Shown here piece by piece: positions 32,039-34,552 of a DNA stretch of 34,552 nucleotides. Below the pieces are notes generated by a model. That model had not been told where the DNA came from and searched no databases. It was given only the letters and a program-made list of their open reading frames with translations. Where the stretch lies: assembly GCA_009377695.1 (NCBI GenBank), contig WHTP01000064.1, positions 1 to 34,552 on the forward strand, given 5' to 3'. How positions within the stretch are numbered: the first letter of the stretch is position 1; each line of letters begins with the position of its first letter. This DNA is from Hyphomicrobiales bacterium (lineage in GTDB: Bacteria; Pseudomonadota; Alphaproteobacteria; Rhizobiales; Xanthobacteraceae). The position numbers and the translations under genes are program-made.

Positions 32039-32296
32039 TCAGACTGTGCGTCGTCCGGTCAGCATATGATAGAGGTAAAGCACCACGACTGATCCGACCA
32101 GGGCAACGAGCAGGCTATAGAGATTGAAACCGGTCACCCCTCCGACGCCGAAGAGGCTGAACAGAAACCCGCCGACCATCGCTCCGATGATTCCAAGCAC
32201 GATATCGAGCAACAGTCCCTGACCGCTGCTGTTCACGATCTTGCTGGCAAGAAAACCCGCAATGAGGCCAAGCAGAATCCAACTGAGGATCGACAT
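32039..32296 (-). CDS. GlsB/YeaQ/YmgE family membrane protein
   Basis: This 85-residue protein has three hydrophobic, glycine-rich helices: ILSWILLGLIAGFLASKIVN, LLLDIVLGIIGAMVGGFLFS and LYSLLVALVGSVVVLYLYHM. This is the classic pattern of the 'transglycosylase-associated' GlsB/YeaQ/YmgE family, often stress-induced and of unknown molecular function. ATG 32296 has AGGAGA upstream. It lies 11 bases after the YidB-like gene on the same strand, forming an operon. Confidence 0.9.
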   Translation of the reverse strand: MSILSWILLGLIAGFLASKIVNSSGQGLLLDIVLGIIGAMVGGFLFSLFGVGGVTGFNLYSLLVALVGSVVVLYLYHMLTGRRTV

Positions 32297-32307
32297 TGCG
32301 TGTCTCC

Positions 32308-32790
32308 TTATGAACCGGGTTTCTTCAAGAAGGCGGAGGCGAGCTGCTGCAGCGACGGAATGCTTCCATTGGCCGTGAGCTTGTCGACGATCCCAGGCAG
32401 GTTCTGTGCCAGTTGCTGCAACAACTGCTGCTCATTGACCCCGGCCTGCTGCGCGGCGGCTTGGACGTTTTGCGGACCGATTGCCTTGGCGAGCGATCCG
32501 GGATCGATCGGCTTGTTCGGGCCGTTGCCGACCCAGGATTTGGCAGTGTCACCCTGTCCGGCCTTCTCGAACTTTTCGACAAGGCCGCCAAGGCCGCCAA
32601 GCAAGCCGCCATCGGGAGTGGCGGCGCCAGCGTCGGCCTTAGGCACGAGCGTTGGTTCGGAATTTTGAGCCGCAGCGCCGCCGCCGCTCATCATCTTGTG
32701 CACGAGAAGCGCGCCAAGCGCGATCATCAGCGGCTTGGCGACATTGCCGCCGGGCGCGACCTGGTTCACAGCGTCGTCTAACAGTCCCAT
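32308..32790 (-). CDS. YidB family protein (DUF937-like)
   Basis: This 160-residue protein starts MGLLDDAVNQV and has a low-complexity Gly/Ala middle (GGLLGGLGGLVEKFEKAG), then the YidB core VGNGPNKPIDPGSLAKAIG, AAQQAGVNEQQLLQQLAQNL and PGIVDKLTANG. This is the DUF937/YidB pattern, whose function is not known. No signal peptide. ATG 32790 has an excellent AGGAGG site six bases upstream. It is first in an operon with the GlsB-like gene. Confidence 0.88.
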   Translation of the reverse strand: MGLLDDAVNQVAPGGNVAKPLMIALGALLVHKMMSGGGAAAQNSEPTLVPKADAGAATPDGGLLGGLGGLVEKFEKAGQGDTAKSWVGNGPNKPIDPGSLAKAIGPQNVQAAAQQAGVNEQQLLQQLAQNLPGIVDKLTANGSIPSLQQLASAFLKKPGS

Positions 32791-32857
32791 ATGGACCTCC
32801 TGTTTACGGTTATTGGATCGAAATACTTCGGGTCACCACGATGCTCGGGCAGCCGGC

Positions 32858-33331
32858 TTATCGCTGGCTCAGTCGCCTGTTGCACTCGCTGTAGTAGCCG
32901 CCGCCTTTTTGGATCCATCTGAGACCGCCGTTGCCGGCATCGGTCTTGTTGGCGCGGTACTGATCGAGGCAGGTGAGCATGCGGGCCCTGCCGGGTTTTT
33001 CGTTGGCGTATTTCGCCGACACGCCTGACGGGAACACGGCATTTCCGACACCGACCGTCGCAGGCGCTGAGCCCCGTGATCGCCTGGCAGACGGTGTGCT
33101 CTGGGCGGGAGCGGTAGCGGCGGGAGGGGTGGCCGCAGCCGCGCCGGCTGCGCACTGGGCCCGACGGAATTGATTCCAATTCATGCCCTGGAGAGTTCCG
33201 GCGGCTTTCGCCGCCCTATATTTGGCGCTGCATTCCCGCTCGGTCAGCCCCTGCGCCTGCGTGGGACCGGACCAAGCCAAAGCCAGCAACGCAGCGGCGC
33301 TGGCGAACATCAGACAAAGACGGATCGACAT
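32858..33331 (-). CDS. Secreted protein with two cysteine-pair segments, unknown function
   Basis: This 157-residue exported protein has a signal peptide at 1-26 (ending PTQA). Two small segments each hold two cysteines: RECSAKYRAAKAAGTLQGMN...QC after the signal, and LTCLDQYRANKTDAGNGG...SECNRRL at the C-terminus. They are joined by an Ala/Pro-rich linker (AAAATPPAATAPAQSTPSAR). I recall the first motif from many Bradyrhizobium-type hypothetical proteins, but no function. ATG 33331 has GGGAG about eight bases upstream. It stands alone, 67 bases upstream of the YidB gene. Confidence 0.72.
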   Translation of the reverse strand: MSIRLCLMFASAAALLALAWSGPTQAQGLTERECSAKYRAAKAAGTLQGMNWNQFRRAQCAAGAAAATPPAATAPAQSTPSARRSRGSAPATVGVGNAVFPSGVSAKYANEKPGRARMLTCLDQYRANKTDAGNGGLRWIQKGGGYYSECNRRLSQR

Positions 33332-33612
33332 CGTGTGGCTCCCTTTTCTCGGATCGCAGGCGCATACCGCGCCAAAACGAACGCGTTTTCAAAGAGAACC
33401 GGTCTGTGGCGTTTACATCGGACGAACGAAGTCCGGACCATTAAGCTAAAAAAATGTCCCGCCGCGGCGCAGCGAACCCTCGTCGTTTAATCGTCACCCA
33501 ATCACGCAATCACCCGCCGCGCGCAAGGCGGCGCGCGCAGCGCTCCGCGGACAAGCCGTCGACCTGCATCGCGTTGTTCATGGCTATCGACTGTTCACGA
33601 GGCAGCGAACAT

Positions 33613-33807
33613 CTACGGATTTATCGAGGCACGAATGCGCGCTCGACGATCCGTCGCACGGGTGAGTCGTGCTGTACGTTCGCCGCCTTTAGCCTTCGCG
33701 GCTACCGCTTCTCTGTGTGCCGCCGCGTGACTATCCGCAACGCCTCGGGCGACCACCTTGCCTTCATTCGTTTGTACTTGCCAGTACCAGCCACTGCCGT
33801 TGTTCAA
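33613..33807 (-). CDS. Small basic protein, unknown function
   Basis: This 64-residue frame begins with a TTG at 33807 that directly follows an in-frame stop codon after one codon. It opens GSGWYWQVQTNEGKVVARGV, a plausible beta-hairpin, then an Ala/Lys-rich helix (AAHREAVAAKAKG) and an Arg-rich end. Aromatic WYWQV openings occur in small Rhizobiales proteins. An ATG at 33814 lies in another frame, so the start may have been lost by a frameshift. Evidence is weak: no clear ribosome site and no neighbours to help. Confidence 0.4.
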   Translation of the reverse strand: MNNGSGWYWQVQTNEGKVVARGVADSHAAAHREAVAAKAKGGERTARLTRATDRRARIRASINP

Positions 33808-33953
33808 TTGTCATGTCCGACGCGCCTTCGCTCCCGCTGGTGCAAAGGCCGGCGCCAAACTAATATCAATCTGAACCAATCAGTACGAGCCGAGCACGCC
33901 GTCATGCCGACCGCCGCTATGGTTTCAATTTCGAGACGTTGCCGCCCCATGCG

Positions 33954-34265
33954 ATGCGAATCCGCATGAGCGCCTTGCGTCGCCTTTGGCAAGGGGATCT
34001 GCCGCTGCCTCAGGCATTCTGGAATTGGGCGGTGGCCGGTGGCGTTGCGGTGAACGCACTCACGTCAATTCTGTTTCTGGCGCTGATCATGGCCGACCAC
34101 CTCGTCGCGGCCTTTGTCGCCGGTTATGCACTTTCAGTGCCCTACAATTTCATCGTAATGGTCGGCGTCTGGCGTTCGGCTGGACGCTATGTGGGCGATC
34201 GCCGTTGGGCCGACGTCGCACGCATCGTTACGGTTGCCGGAATGGTCCTGTTGAGTGTCACTTGA
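33954..34265 (+). CDS. Small three-helix membrane protein, unknown function
   Basis: This protein of about 103 residues begins MRIRMSALRRLWQGDLPLPQ and has three hydrophobic helices: AFWNWAVAGGVAVNALTSIL, LVAAFVAGYALSVPYNFIVM and IVTVAGMVLLSV. The opening WxGxLPLxxAFW before TM1 matches a pattern I recall in small alphaproteobacterial membrane proteins with no assigned function. ATG 33954 is chosen; ATG 33966 is equally possible and no strong ribosome site is seen. A repeat follows 57 bases after the stop. Confidence 0.6.
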   Translation: MRIRMSALRRLWQGDLPLPQAFWNWAVAGGVAVNALTSILFLALIMADHLVAAFVAGYALSVPYNFIVMVGVWRSAGRYVGDRRWADVARIVTVAGMVLLSVT

Positions 34266-34322
34266 CCGATCATTCCGCCCACCGCATTCACATACCGGGG
34301 ACGTAACCGGTGTCCGTGTATT

Positions 34323-34398
34323 CTAGTGGTCCGATTCTAACATTCGCATCCCTTCTCAGCGGGCGATTTTTCGAATGTTAGAATCAAAGGACCACTAG
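34323..34398. repeat. CTAG hairpin element, type D (copy 2, inverted)
   Basis: This is a 76-base reverse-complement copy of the element at 30395-30470, with two mismatches. It is followed by CAAATATAAGCTG and CTAG (34399-34415), the reverse complement of the spacer that joins types C and D, with small changes. The expected type C element is missing: similarity stops exactly after CTAG at 34415. Confidence 0.9.
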
Positions 34399-34552
34399 CA
34401 AATATAAGCTGCTAGTCTTACTGCGTCATGAACCACAGGTGCGTCTGTGGGTTTGAGCGGCGCAGCAGGGGCATCGCGATAGGGTGTTGACCAGTGCAAC
34501 GATTAATCGTCGGCGCATGGTCGCGATCGAGTTGACGATGTGACGTTCAGGC

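Noticed and set aside
34426-34551. Minus-strand open frame running off the right edge (RRRLIVALVNTLSRCPCCAA...)
   Set aside because: Only about 41 codons, no start visible and no family I recognise; could be the end of a gene outside the window but cannot be supported.

Overview
The window is high-GC, densely coded DNA from an alphaproteobacterium. It most likely belongs to the Hyphomicrobiales (Rhizobiales), close to the Bradyrhizobium / Rhodopseudomonas / Pseudolabrys group. This placement is inferred from gene content (orphan Bug-type receptors, glcDEF, YbdK, YidB, GlsB/YeaQ) and from dispersed palindromic repeats that I recall as common in that group; no database was consulted. It looks like ordinary chromosomal accessory-metabolic DNA. 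I see no rRNA, tRNA, CRISPR array, prophage or complete insertion sequence.

Layout. 1-357: lower-GC stretch with no convincing gene. 358-3089 (-): MFS transporter and an APH-ATPase fusion kinase in one operon. 3192-6108 (+): NIPSNAP-like protein, a frameshifted acetolactate-synthase-like ThDP enzyme and a TetR regulator. 6146-8986 (-): YbdK carboxylate-amine ligase, a double-domain universal stress protein and a small cytochrome c. 9219-13468 (+): glycolate oxidase glcD-glcE-glcF. 13573-13854: histone H1-like Lys/Ala protein with a terminator. 14079-17651 (+): ketopantoate-reductase-like protein, methyltransferase, and ABC ATPase plus permease with no binding protein. 17721-19073 (-): chromate transporter. 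19245-21094 (-): Bug receptor plus PDC-lactonase-like amidohydrolase. 21258-26731 (+): 2-oxo acid dehydrogenase E1-alpha, E1-beta, succinate-semialdehyde dehydrogenase, lipocalin-like protein and E2, with no E3 in view. 26903-31953 (+): small membrane protein, 2-hydroxyacid dehydrogenase, tandem Inh-type inhibitor, second Bug receptor, HpaB-family flavin monooxygenase. 32039-34265: small envelope or stress-type proteins.

Themes. Much of the content handles small organic acids and aromatic breakdown: glycolate to glyoxylate, a 2-hydroxyacid dehydrogenase, a 2-oxo acid dehydrogenase complex with an aldehyde dehydrogenase, carboxylate receptors, a lactonase-like hydrolase and a flavin hydroxylase.

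The most unusual signal lies between and inside genes. (1) A family of about 72-78 nt hairpins bounded by CTAG occurs at four loci, mostly as head-to-head pairs joined by a 12-13 nt spacer. Four sequence types keep the same design (outer stem of about 10 bp, one-sided T-rich bulge, 16 bp inner stem), and the inner stems differ by compensated base changes. In two places the element's CTAG supplies the stop codon of a gene. (2) A different GC-rich palindrome is inserted twice, in frame, into the E2 coding sequence and reads as the same peptide each time; a relative of it lies in the same operon. (3) A repeat of about 150 nt with terminal inverted repeats occurs twice.
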